DNA from: Bacteroidota bacterium
GTDB taxonomy: Bacteria; Bacteroidota; Bacteroidia; Bacteroidales; Bacteroidaceae
Direction: 5' to 3'
NCBI GenBank assembly: GCA_023425865.1
Contig: JAFABV010000056.1
Span: 1 to 64,000 of the forward strand
DNA length: 64,000 nt
Under the pieces are notes generated by a model that saw only the letters and a program-made list of their open reading frames with translations, had not been told where the DNA came from and made no database searches. Positions 1 through 7,360 of the stretch are shown here, in pieces. The position numbers and the translations under genes were made by a program. The stretch's first letter is position 1, and the number at the start of each line of letters is the position of its first letter.

Positions 1-1492
1 GTGCATATACAGTCAGTTCCTTTTCAGGGCGGCCCAAGGCTTTTCCCATTTGGTAAATGCACCAGTCATCGTAGGCATACTCCAAGGTGCGCGCCACATT
101 TTCATTGATCTTGACATCGTAAGGCACATATCCCAGGGTGTTATAGTAGTCGTAGCCCAGTCTGCCGGTCGACTTTACTTTGGGGTGAACGGCTTGGGTG
201 CCATGTACCACCGCCTGCCATAGAGTCTCGGTATCGGCGTTACGTATGCCACAGAGTAAGGCGTCGGCCACCACCGACGCGGAGTTATTGCCAACCATAC
301 AGTCGCGATGGCCTGGCGATGCCCACTCGGGCAGAAAGCCGCTTTCGCGATAGGCATTGGCCAACCCCTCTTGTATCTTCGTGTTGACAGAGGGGTAAAG
401 CAGATTGAGTAGGGGGAAAAGGGCGCGGAAGGTGTCCCAGAAACCTGTGTCGGTAAACATGTAGCCGGGGAGCACCTTGCCGTTATAAGGACTGTAATGT
501 ATGATGCTGCCATGCTTGTCGACCTCGTATAGGCTGTGGGGAAACATCACTGAACGATAAAGACAACTGTAGAAGGTGCGCAGGTGGTCGATGTTGTCGT
601 CCTTGACTTCAACGCGTCCGAGGATGTCGTTCCAAGTCTTCCGTCCCTCTGCCTTTACTTCTTCAAAGTCTTTGCCTTCTAATTCGTTAAGGTTTTGCTC
701 GGCCTGTTCCAGGCTGATGAATGATGATGCCACTCGGGCATGCACTTGTTCTCCCTTGCGCGTCTTGAAGCCCACGATGGCTCCGGCATGGTCGCAGGTG
801 GTTTCAAGAACATTCTGCCGTATGGTCCCATCGGTGACGGCCGCCATACTGCTGAAGGGTTTGTCAAAGACAATCACGAAATAGTTGCGGAAATTATCAG
901 GTACACCACCGTGGTTATTCGATACATAGCCAACAATCATCCTCTTGCTTGGGATGATTCTCACCGAAGACCCGCCTGCATACCCGTCGATCACCACCGA
1001 AGCGCTTTCTGTCTGTGGGAAGGTGAAGCGAAGTATGGCAGCCCGCATCGTGGCCGTAAGTTCGGTTTTAATGTCATAGTCTGCCAAATAGACGCCATAG
1101 TAGTAGGGGCGGGCCTCTTCGGCCTTGTGTGAGAACCAGCTGGCACGTCGTTCCTCATCGAATGTGGGCTGACCGGTTTCCGGGAAAATACTGAATGCGC
1201 CATAATCGTTTATCCAGGGACTGGGTTGTCTGGTTTGTTTGAAACCACGTATTTTGTCGGCAGCGTAAGTATAGGTCCACCCGTCGCCACTCTTACCGGT
1301 TTGTGGAACCCATGCGTTCATGCCCCAAGGCATGGTGACAGCCGGGTAGGTATTTCCCGTGGAGAGCGTGTATTTAGAGGCACTGCCCACCAAGGTCGAC
1401 ACATAATCTACGGGCTCCGGAAGATTTGCGGCACGGGTGTGGCTGGATAGGAAGAGAACAGCTAAGGCCAGAAGTAATCTAAATGGATGCAT
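1..1492 (-). CDS. GH92 alpha-mannosidase, partial (C-terminus beyond left edge)
   Basis: Reading the minus strand from an ATG at 1492 gives 497 residues without a stop before the window edge; full-length GH92 enzymes are about 750 residues, so roughly the last third is missing. Residues 1-21 form a signal peptide (hydrophobic core LLLALAVLFL), so the enzyme is periplasmic or surface-bound. After it come GH92 hallmarks: the GNTYPAVTMPWGMNAWVPQTG-like substrate-lip segment near residues 46-66, GWTYTY, the FSIFPETG stretch, and later TFYSCLYRSVMFPH and GYMFTDTGFWDTFRALFPL, which open the (alpha/alpha)6 catalytic domain. GH92 family members are calcium-dependent exo-mannosidases that trim N-glycans or yeast mannan; the exact linkage cannot be read here. 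No susC/susD neighbour is visible on the right side. A canonical promoter lies about 160 bp upstream. Confidence 0.93.
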   Translation of the reverse strand, partial: MHPFRLLLALAVLFLSSHTRAANLPEPVDYVSTLVGSASKYTLSTGNTYPAVTMPWGMNAWVPQTGKSGDGWTYTYAADKIRGFKQTRQPSPWINDYGAFSIFPETGQPTFDEERRASWFSHKAEEARPYYYGVYLADYDIKTELTATMRAAILRFTFPQTESASVVIDGYAGGSSVRIIPSKRMIVGYVSNNHGGVPDNFRNYFVIVFDKPFSSMAAVTDGTIRQNVLETTCDHAGAIVGFKTRKGEQVHARVASSFISLEQAEQNLNELEGKDFEEVKAEGRKTWNDILGRVEVKDDNIDHLRTFYSCLYRSVMFPHSLYEVDKHGSIIHYSPYNGKVLPGYMFTDTGFWDTFRALFPLLNLLYPSVNTKIQEGLANAYRESGFLPEWASPGHRDCMVGNNSASVVADALLCGIRNADTETLWQAVVHGTQAVHPKVKSTGRLGYDYYNTLGYVPYDVKINENVARTLEYAYDDWCIYQMGKALGRPEKELTVYA

Positions 1493-1651
1493 AGACAATC
1501 GGTAATGTTAAGGCTCAAAGCGAGGGATTGAAATCAGTGTATTGCACATCTCATGATGGTTGGGTATGTTCTGCTACATACTTCTTCATTATAATAATAG
1601 GTATGCGTCAATTGTAGTATAGATGTTAAATGTCACACTATAGGTTACCTG

Positions 1652-1682
1652 CAAAATTAGCTGATTAATCTTAAAGGGCAAA
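1652..1682 (-). promoter_or_regulatory. Bacteroidetes-type promoter for the GH92 gene
   Basis: On the minus strand TTTG (1679-1682), a 19-bp spacer, then TAATTTTG (1652-1659) match the -33/-7 consensus TTTG-N19-21-TAnnTTTG. The predicted transcript start near 1647 leaves a 5' leader of about 155 nt before the ATG at 1492, long enough for post-transcriptional control. Confidence 0.7.
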
Positions 1683-2082
1683 GCTTTTCAATAATATTAT
1701 TTGTCTCTTATCATTAATTGCCATTCGTAACATTCTGGTATAGCGCATTGGCAGCCCATAGTTCCCTCCCATTTCTCTTGCGCATTACATATTAATTAAT
1801 ACGTGAGCTCGGGATAAGAAAAGCCTTATAAAAGTTGGCAATCTCACTAACACTTTGTAAATTTTATGAGTGAAAATCAATAATTCTGTATCATCGATGA
1901 ATCTGCCAATAATTTGAATGCCGAGCTGGAAAAAAACTGCAATTACCTTCCTTCCCACGGCGGTAATAATGAGCGGCAGCTCACTCCCAATATGCCGCTA
2001 CGCATGTGGCGCATATAGCAGCGATATGCAATTTCACTTGAAAATATCTGATGAACTATGAGGTCATTTGAATAAAAAGTCG

Positions 2083-2090
2083 TAATTTTG
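2083..2090 (+). promoter_or_regulatory. -7 box for rpsP
   Basis: TAATTTTG fits TAnnTTTG and sits 53 bp before the rpsP ATG. A TTTG at 2067-2070 is too close (12 bp) to be a standard -33 element, so only the -7 box is supported. Confidence 0.55.
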
Positions 2091-2143
2091 CACCCGCTAC
2101 TACGAGTTGGTAGCATAATTCAAACCTCATTATTAAATAAACA

Positions 2144-2698
2144 ATGGCAACAAAAATCAGATTACAGCGTGGCGGTAAGAAGAACTATGCTTTCTACAGC
2201 ATCGTTATCGCTGACGTTAGAGCACCACGTGATGGTAAATTTACTGAGAAGATTGGTACTTACAACCCCAACACCAATCCTGCAACTGTAGATTTGAATT
2301 TCGAGCGCGCCCTTCACTGGGTGGAGTGTGGCGCACAGCCCACTGACACTGTCCGCACGATTCTCAAGAACAGCGGCGTGTACATGATGAAGCACCTCAA
2401 GGGTGGCGTTAAGAAGGGCGCTTTCGACGAAGCTGCTTGTCAGCAGAAGTTCGATGCCTGGAAGGCTGCCAAGGATCAGAAGGTTGAGGCTATCCGCACC
2501 GCTACGGTGAAGAGCCGTCAGGAAGCTGCCGCAAAGAGCCTTGAGGCTGAGAAGCAGGTGAACGAGGCAATTGCCAAGAAGGTAGCCGACAAGAAGGCTG
2601 CTGAGGCTGCCGCAAAGGCTGAGGCCGAAGCTGCTCAGGCTGCTGAGGAGCAGGCTGCTGAGGCTCCCGCTACAGAGGAGGCACCCGCAGAGGCTTAA
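2144..2698 (+). CDS. rpsP: 30S ribosomal protein S16
   Basis: S16 binds 16S rRNA early in 30S assembly. The first 80 or so residues are the conserved S16 fold: it opens MATKIRLQRGGKK, followed by YNPNTNP and the LHWVECGAQPTDTVRTILKNSGV region. The protein is 184 residues, about twice the bacterial minimum, because residues from about 115 onward are a charged, Ala/Glu/Lys-rich helical tail ending in a run of AEAPATEEAPAEA type. Extended S16 tails are usual in Bacteroidetes. The gene stands alone here, with its own -7 box upstream and a strong intrinsic terminator 26 bp after the stop. In many bacteria rpsP is followed by rimM/trmD/rplS; those are absent here. Confidence 0.97.
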   Translation: MATKIRLQRGGKKNYAFYSIVIADVRAPRDGKFTEKIGTYNPNTNPATVDLNFERALHWVECGAQPTDTVRTILKNSGVYMMKHLKGGVKKGAFDEAACQQKFDAWKAAKDQKVEAIRTATVKSRQEAAAKSLEAEKQVNEAIAKKVADKKAAEAAAKAEAEAAQAAEEQAAEAPATEEAPAEA

Positions 2699-2723
2699 TC
2701 TTCTAAGGAATACGAAATGAGAA

Positions 2724-2757
2724 AGACGTACCGATGTTATCGGTGCGTCTTTTTTTT
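2724..2757 (+). terminator. Intrinsic terminator after rpsP
   Basis: AGACGTACCGAT and ATCGGTGCGTCT pair as a 12-bp stem (one G-U) around a GTT loop and are followed by eight T residues. Confidence 0.9.
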
Positions 2758-3149
2758 GCGTGGGCGGTAGTCGGCCATCTCCATGCCGTAGTGCGCCGCC
2801 TCTTGTGGCTGAGATGTAATGTTGTTTGTTTGATCATGCCTTTGGGGGGCTTCCGTGCGCTGCCCCGAAGAGGCATAATTATGCGTGCTAAACCATGCCA
2901 CCTCGCATGGTTATTTTCAACACGGATTTTTCGGAATTACCACTCGGCACACTTTGATAGTACGGAGCATCGCTTTGCGATGGACGGATGCCACGGAACC
3001 GCGTGCGTTTACTCCCTTTCTCCATTCCTCCTCAGGCCGTCGGCCCTCTGCTTGCCACATGAGGGCAAACAGCTCTGGTGCAACTGCCTTATGCCCTGAT
3101 GTCTTGGGCCAAAAAAAACTTTTGGCGGAATACTTCGGGTAAAAGGATA

Positions 3150-3261
3150 AAATGGTTTTATACAGAACCATCCGATGATTTAATATAAAACCATCGTATG
3201 ATTTAATATAGAACTATCGGATGATTCTATATTAAACCACAGGATGACTCTATATAAAATG
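3150..3261. repeat. 23-bp dual-palindrome tandem array 1
   Basis: About 4.7 imperfect copies of a 23-bp unit. Each unit joins an AT-rich palindrome (TTCTATATAGAA) to a second palindrome (CCATCSGATGG). Copies start near 3159 (TATACAGAACCATCCGATG), 3182, 3205 and 3228, the last ending in a half unit. This is the most diverged of the four arrays in the window: several units read TTTAATATA instead of TTCTATATA. Because the unit is self-complementary, no strand can be assigned. Confidence 0.9.
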
Positions 3262-3450
3262 TTTGTACAATTAGGGCGTTATCGGCAAGTCTGTACACGG
3301 GGTAGGCAGTGGCAGACAAGTGTCGCGGCATTACGATGGCGACATTTTTCCCTCGTGAGCGCCTCCCTTAGCCCGCAGATTACGTAGGGAAGTCAATATT
3401 TCTGACATAGCTTATTTCACACTCATGCAGACTTTTTATGATACAAATGC

Positions 3451-3481
3451 TTGTTCATATCGTCAATAATTGCTATTTTTG
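3451..3481 (+). promoter_or_regulatory. Promoter of the MORN/YhcH/glgB/relA unit
   Basis: TTG at 3451-3453, a 20-bp spacer and TATTTTTG at 3474-3481 match the Bacteroidetes promoter. The leader to the GTG at 3637 is about 150 nt. Confidence 0.6.
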
Positions 3482-3636
3482 CAAAGGAGGCTTATTTCTG
3501 TAGGCAAGCTAAAACCTATAAGCACAACCGTAACCACAATGCTTGTCAGTGGAGAAGAGAGTCTGGTGATCAGTAATAGACAGTATACTGGTCCGTTTCT
3601 GATTGATGTTTAACAACACTAAACTGCAACTCGACT

Positions 3637-4761
3637 GTGAAAAAAAAGATTATCGCAATATTATTCCTCGGTATTCCCTTCACCGCATTCTCACAAAAGA
3701 TCTCACTCGGCACTTGTCCGGTGGAAGAGATGGGCGTGAAGGGTACCTACAAGGGGGAGATGGCCGCGGGTAAGCCGCAAGGCAAGGGCAGCGTGCTCTA
3801 CGAAAACGGTAACACCTATGAAGGCGAATTTCTCAAAGGAAAGCGCCAGGGCTATGGCATCTACACCTTTGCCGACGGCGAGAAATATGAGGGACAGTGG
3901 GTGCTCAACCAGCAGCATGGCAGAGGAACCTACTATTTCAGCAACAACAACAAGTACGTGGGACTGTGGTTTAGAGATTATCAGGAAGGACATGGCATCA
4001 TGTACTACTTTAACGGTGACCGCTACGACGGTGATTGGTATCACGATATGAGACAGGGTAAGGGACGCTATACCTACTCAAACGGAGCCTACTATGATGG
4101 TCATTGGAAAGCCGACAAGAAAGAAGGCAAAGGATTCTTCGATTGGGGCGACGGTACGACATACGAAGGTGAATGGGCCAACAATCAGCGTAGCGGATAC
4201 GGCGTGAACAAGTATGCCGATGGCGATGTTTACAAGGGTCAGTGGGCCGACGACATACAGCAGGGTAGGGGCATCTATCTGTTTCAGAACGGCGACCAGT
4301 ATGAGGGCGACTACGACCAAGGCGAGCGCACGGGCGAAGGCATCTTCAAATATGCCAACGGCGACCGCTACACCGGGCGTTTTTATGAAGGCGACCGCCA
4401 GGGGTTGGGCACATTCGTGTGGAACAATGGCGACAAATACGAAGGCAATTGGAAAAACGACGTGCAGAACGGGCGGGGTAAACTCACCAAGAAAAGCGGT
4501 GATGTGTTTGAGGGAAACTTTGTCAACGGCAGGATCGACGGCGAGGTTATCATACACTACGCCGACGGCAGTCGCTTCAAGGGCATCTACTCCAACGGTA
4601 TGCGCAACGGCAAGGCCATTGAGGAGGACAAGGACGGCAAGCGATTTGAAGGCACCTATGTCAACGACATACGTGATGGCAAGTTTGTGGAGAAAGACCG
4701 CAACGGACAGGTCATCGCCACCGGGTACTATGAAAATGGCCGACGATTTAACGATAACTGA
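3637..4761 (+). CDS. Secreted MORN-repeat protein
   Basis: Starts with GTG at 3637; residues 1-20 are a signal peptide (KKKIIAILFLGIPFTAFS). From about residue 34 to the C-terminus the 374-residue protein is a run of roughly 14 MORN-type repeats of about 23 residues, with the core pattern G.Y.G.W..G...G.G. (for example YEGEFLKGKRQGYGIYTF and YEGNWKNDVQNGRGKL). MORN repeats fold as a continuous beta-meander used for scaffolding or lipid/protein contact; no catalytic domain is attached, so the function is unknown. It leads a likely transcription unit: the next gene starts 19 bp downstream. The last repeats are diverged (DGSRFKGIYSNGMRNG, DGKRFEGTYVND). An antisense open frame across its second half is a by-product of the repetitive codon pattern. 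Confidence 0.88.
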   Translation: MKKKIIAILFLGIPFTAFSQKISLGTCPVEEMGVKGTYKGEMAAGKPQGKGSVLYENGNTYEGEFLKGKRQGYGIYTFADGEKYEGQWVLNQQHGRGTYYFSNNNKYVGLWFRDYQEGHGIMYYFNGDRYDGDWYHDMRQGKGRYTYSNGAYYDGHWKADKKEGKGFFDWGDGTTYEGEWANNQRSGYGVNKYADGDVYKGQWADDIQQGRGIYLFQNGDQYEGDYDQGERTGEGIFKYANGDRYTGRFYEGDRQGLGTFVWNNGDKYEGNWKNDVQNGRGKLTKKSGDVFEGNFVNGRIDGEVIIHYADGSRFKGIYSNGMRNGKAIEEDKDGKRFEGTYVNDIRDGKFVEKDRNGQVIATGYYENGRRFNDN

Positions 4762-4780
4762 ACATAAACACAATAGACCC

Positions 4781-5227
4781 ATGATTATCGACACATTAGA
4801 AAATCTTGAAAAGTATGTTTCGCTCAACCCGCTTTTCACGGAGGTGGTGACATTTCTGAATAATCACGACCTCGCCGCCTTGGACGAAGGAAAGCATACC
4901 ATCAAAGGCAACGACCTGTTTGTAAACATTCAGTTGGCGCACGGCAAGACGGCGGAGGAAGCCACACTGGAATACCATCGTGAGATGATCGACATACAGG
5001 TGCCCCTGAGCGGCAACGAGACCTATGGCTACACGCCTCTGTGCGACATTCCCGAAGTGGAGTTTGACACCGAGAAAGATTTTGCCGTTGCTCCCGGAAC
5101 CCCTTTCCAGACATCGGTAACCCTGAAGCCCGGACAGATGGTAATCTTTTTCCCGCAAGACGGGCACGCCCCCTGCATCACTGAAGCCAAGGCACTGCGC
5201 AAGGCCATCTTTAAGGTGAAAGCATAA
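4781..5227 (+). CDS. YhcH/YjgK/YiaL family protein (DUF386)
   Basis: A 148-residue protein starting at the ATG at 4781 (MIIDTLENLEKY), which follows the MORN stop by 19 bp. The body matches the YhcH/YjgK/YiaL cupin-like fold: GKHTIKGNDLFVNIQ, the EYHREMIDIQVPLSG region, GYTP, and FPQDGHAPCI near residue 125, where His and Glu/Asp side chains are expected to bind a metal. Family members include the EbgC beta-galactosidase subunit and proteins linked to sialic acid or other sugar catabolism, possibly as sugar anomerases. The substrate here is not evident. It sits between a MORN protein and the glycogen branching enzyme, which suggests carbohydrate metabolism, but only weakly. Confidence 0.88.
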   Translation: MIIDTLENLEKYVSLNPLFTEVVTFLNNHDLAALDEGKHTIKGNDLFVNIQLAHGKTAEEATLEYHREMIDIQVPLSGNETYGYTPLCDIPEVEFDTEKDFAVAPGTPFQTSVTLKPGQMVIFFPQDGHAPCITEAKALRKAIFKVKA

Positions 5228-5271
5228 ATAAAACACTAAAACGCTCACTTGAGCTATCAAGCAGTAAAGCT

Positions 5272-7350
5272 ATGGTTAACAAGATATTGGCAACAAAGAA
5301 GGTGAAGGGCACTTCAAGTAAGCGCGCACTTCAGTCACGTCACATCGGCATAGTGGCACACGACCCTTACCTGGAACCCTACGAGGAGGCCATTACGGGT
5401 CGGTACAACCACGTCATGTGGAAAAAGAACCAGTTGACACAAGACGGCAAGATGACCTTGTCTGATTTTGCCAATGGCTATGAATACTATGGCCTGCATC
5501 GCACGGCTCGTGGCGGATGGGTATTCAGGGAGTGGGCACCCAATGCCACGGAAATCTATCTGGTGGGCGACTTCAATAATTGGACAGAACAGAAGAAATA
5601 CAGATGTGAGCGCATAGCGGGCACAGGCAATTTTGAACTGAAGCTGCCAGCCTCGGCCATGAAGCATGGAGACTTGTTCAAGATGCACGTCAAATGGGTA
5701 GGAGGTGCCGGTGAGCGTATACCGGCATGGGCCACACGCGTGGTGCAGGACGAGCAGACCAAGATATTCTCTGCCCAGGTATGGGCACCCGAATCGCCCT
5801 ATCAGTGGAAGAAAAAAAGTTTCAAGCCTAAGACAGACCCGTTGTTGATCTATGAGTGCCATATCGGTATGGCGCAAGATGCCGAAAAAGTGGGCACCTA
5901 TCGGGAATTTAAGGATAAGGTTTTGCCTCGCATCGTCAAGGACGGCTATAACTGTATGCAGGTGATGGCCATACAGGAACACCCCTACTATGGCAGTTTC
6001 GGCTATCACGTGAGTTCGTTCTTCGCGCCGTCGAGTCGCTTTGGCACTCCCGATGATCTCAAGGAACTCATTGACGCGGCGCACCAGAATGGCATTGCCG
6101 TCATCATGGACATCGTTCACTCGCATGCCGTAAAGAACGAGGTGGAGGGGCTTGGCAACCTTGCCGGCGATCCCAACCAGTACTTTTATCCCGGTGAGCG
6201 CCATGAGCATCCGGCATGGGACAGCCTGTGTTTTGACTATGGCAAGGACGACGTCATTCACTTCCTGCTGAGCAATTGCAAGTATTGGTTAGAGGAATTT
6301 AATTTCGATGGGTTCCGCTTTGACGGCGTAACTTCCATGCTCTACTACAGTCACGGGTTAGGTGAAGCCTTCGGTGGCTATGGCGATTATTTCAATGGAC
6401 ACGAGGACGACAATGCCATCTGTTACCTCACGCTGGCCAACGCGCTCATTCATGAGGTGAAGCCACGGGCCATCACCATTGCCGAAGAGGTGAGCGGTAT
6501 GCCTGGACTGGCCGCCAAGATAGAAGACGGAGGATATGGTTTCGACTATCGCTTGGCGATGAACATCCCCGATTACTGGATCAAGACCATCAAGGAACAG
6601 ACCGACGAGCACTGGAAACCCAGCAGCATCTTCTGGGAGGTAAAGAACCGCAGGGCCGACGAGAAGACCATTTCGTACTGCGAAAGCCATGACCAGGCAT
6701 TGGTGGGCGACAAAACCATCATCTTCAGACTCATCGACGCGGATATGTACTGGCACTTCAAGATAGGTGATGAAAACGACATGGCGCGCCGTGGCATAGC
6801 CCTGCACAAGATGATACGCTTGGTGACGGCAGCAGCCATGAACGGCGGTTACCTCAACTTCATGGGCAACGAGTTTGGTCATCCCGAGTGGATAGACTTC
6901 CCGCGTGAGGGCAATGGATGGAGTCATAAGTACGCCCGCAGGCAGTGGAACCTGGTTGACAATAAAGAGTTGTGTTATCATTATTTAGGCGATTTCGATA
7001 GAGATATGCTCAAGGTAATGACGAGCGTGAAGGCATTCAACAAGACTGCCGTGCAGGAGATATGGCACAACGACGGCGACCAGATACTCGCCTTTATGCG
7101 CGGTGACTTGGTCTTTGTTTTCAATTTCTCGCCCACCAAGTCGTTTGCCGATTATGGATTTCTTGTGCCCAAGGGTTCGTACACCGTTGTGCTGAACACC
7201 GACGCCAAGGCTTACGGCGGATTCGGCTTTGCTGATGACAGCGTGGAGCATTTCACCATCTACGACGCGCTCTATGAGGGTGAGGGCAAGGAGTGGCTGA
7301 AACTCTATATCCCCGCACGCTCAGCTGTGGTGCTGCGCAAGAAGGATTAA
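5272..7350 (+). CDS. glgB: 1,4-alpha-glucan (glycogen) branching enzyme
   Basis: Transfers segments of alpha-1,4-glucan to form alpha-1,6 branches in glycogen. At 692 residues it is of the shorter, eukaryote-like GH13 type rather than the 730-residue E. coli type. Order of domains: an N-terminal CBM48 (GWVFREWAPNATEIYLVGDFN, about residues 84-104), the GH13 barrel, and a C-terminal beta domain. Catalytic motifs: GYHVSSFFAPSSRFG, DIVHSHA, nucleophile Asp351 in GFRFDGVTSM, general acid Glu405 in ITIAEEVSGMPG, and CESHDQALVGD with the transition-state His-Asp. GNEFGHPEWIDFPREGN is also characteristic. It is followed by relA after only 10 bp, so both are probably co-transcribed, which would couple glycogen storage to the stringent response enzyme. 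Confidence 0.97.
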   Translation: MVNKILATKKVKGTSSKRALQSRHIGIVAHDPYLEPYEEAITGRYNHVMWKKNQLTQDGKMTLSDFANGYEYYGLHRTARGGWVFREWAPNATEIYLVGDFNNWTEQKKYRCERIAGTGNFELKLPASAMKHGDLFKMHVKWVGGAGERIPAWATRVVQDEQTKIFSAQVWAPESPYQWKKKSFKPKTDPLLIYECHIGMAQDAEKVGTYREFKDKVLPRIVKDGYNCMQVMAIQEHPYYGSFGYHVSSFFAPSSRFGTPDDLKELIDAAHQNGIAVIMDIVHSHAVKNEVEGLGNLAGDPNQYFYPGERHEHPAWDSLCFDYGKDDVIHFLLSNCKYWLEEFNFDGFRFDGVTSMLYYSHGLGEAFGGYGDYFNGHEDDNAICYLTLANALIHEVKPRAITIAEEVSGMPGLAAKIEDGGYGFDYRLAMNIPDYWIKTIKEQTDEHWKPSSIFWEVKNRRADEKTISYCESHDQALVGDKTIIFRLIDADMYWHFKIGDENDMARRGIALHKMIRLVTAAAMNGGYLNFMGNEFGHPEWIDFPREGNGWSHKYARRQWNLVDNKELCYHYLGDFDRDMLKVMTSVKAFNKTAVQEIWHNDGDQILAFMRGDLVFVFNFSPTKSFADYGFLVPKGSYTVVLNTDAKAYGGFGFADDSVEHFTIYDALYEGEGKEWLKLYIPARSAVVLRKKD

Positions 7351-7360
7351 CACTGAAGGA

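Larger units (their letters stand above)
1493..2143. other. Intergenic region between divergent GH92 gene and rpsP
   Basis: This 651-bp AT-rich stretch holds the minus-strand promoter at 1652-1682 and the rpsP -7 box at 2083-2090. I see no convincing gene, repeat array or terminator in the rest. Confidence 0.6.
2758..3636. other. Long intergenic region with hairpins, a 23-bp repeat array and a promoter
   Basis: The 880 bp between the rpsP terminator and the MORN gene hold no gene I can support. Short open frames here lack family features or protein-like composition. Visible structure: a perfect 8-bp hairpin AACCATGC/GCATGGTT at 2891-2912 followed by ATTTTC, a 6-bp hairpin CATCGC-TTT-GCGATG at 2968-2982, the 23-bp tandem array at 3150-3261, and the MORN promoter at 3451-3481. 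Confidence 0.6.

Noticed and set aside
2067..2090. Full promoter for rpsP with TTTG at 2067-2070
   Set aside because: The spacer would be only 12 bp; only the -7 box is retained.
2734..3171. Overlapping open frames of 84-121 codons on both strands after rpsP
   Set aside because: Cys/Trp/His-rich composition without motifs, beginning inside the terminator; not protein-like.
3150..3261. CRISPR array
   Set aside because: The 23-bp repeats are contiguous with no spacers and no cas genes are in the window, so the four arrays are tandem repeats.
4078..4839. Minus-strand hydrophobic open frame of 253 codons
   Set aside because: Antisense to the MORN repeats; the apparent hydrophobicity comes from complementing Gly/Asp/Tyr-rich repeat codons.
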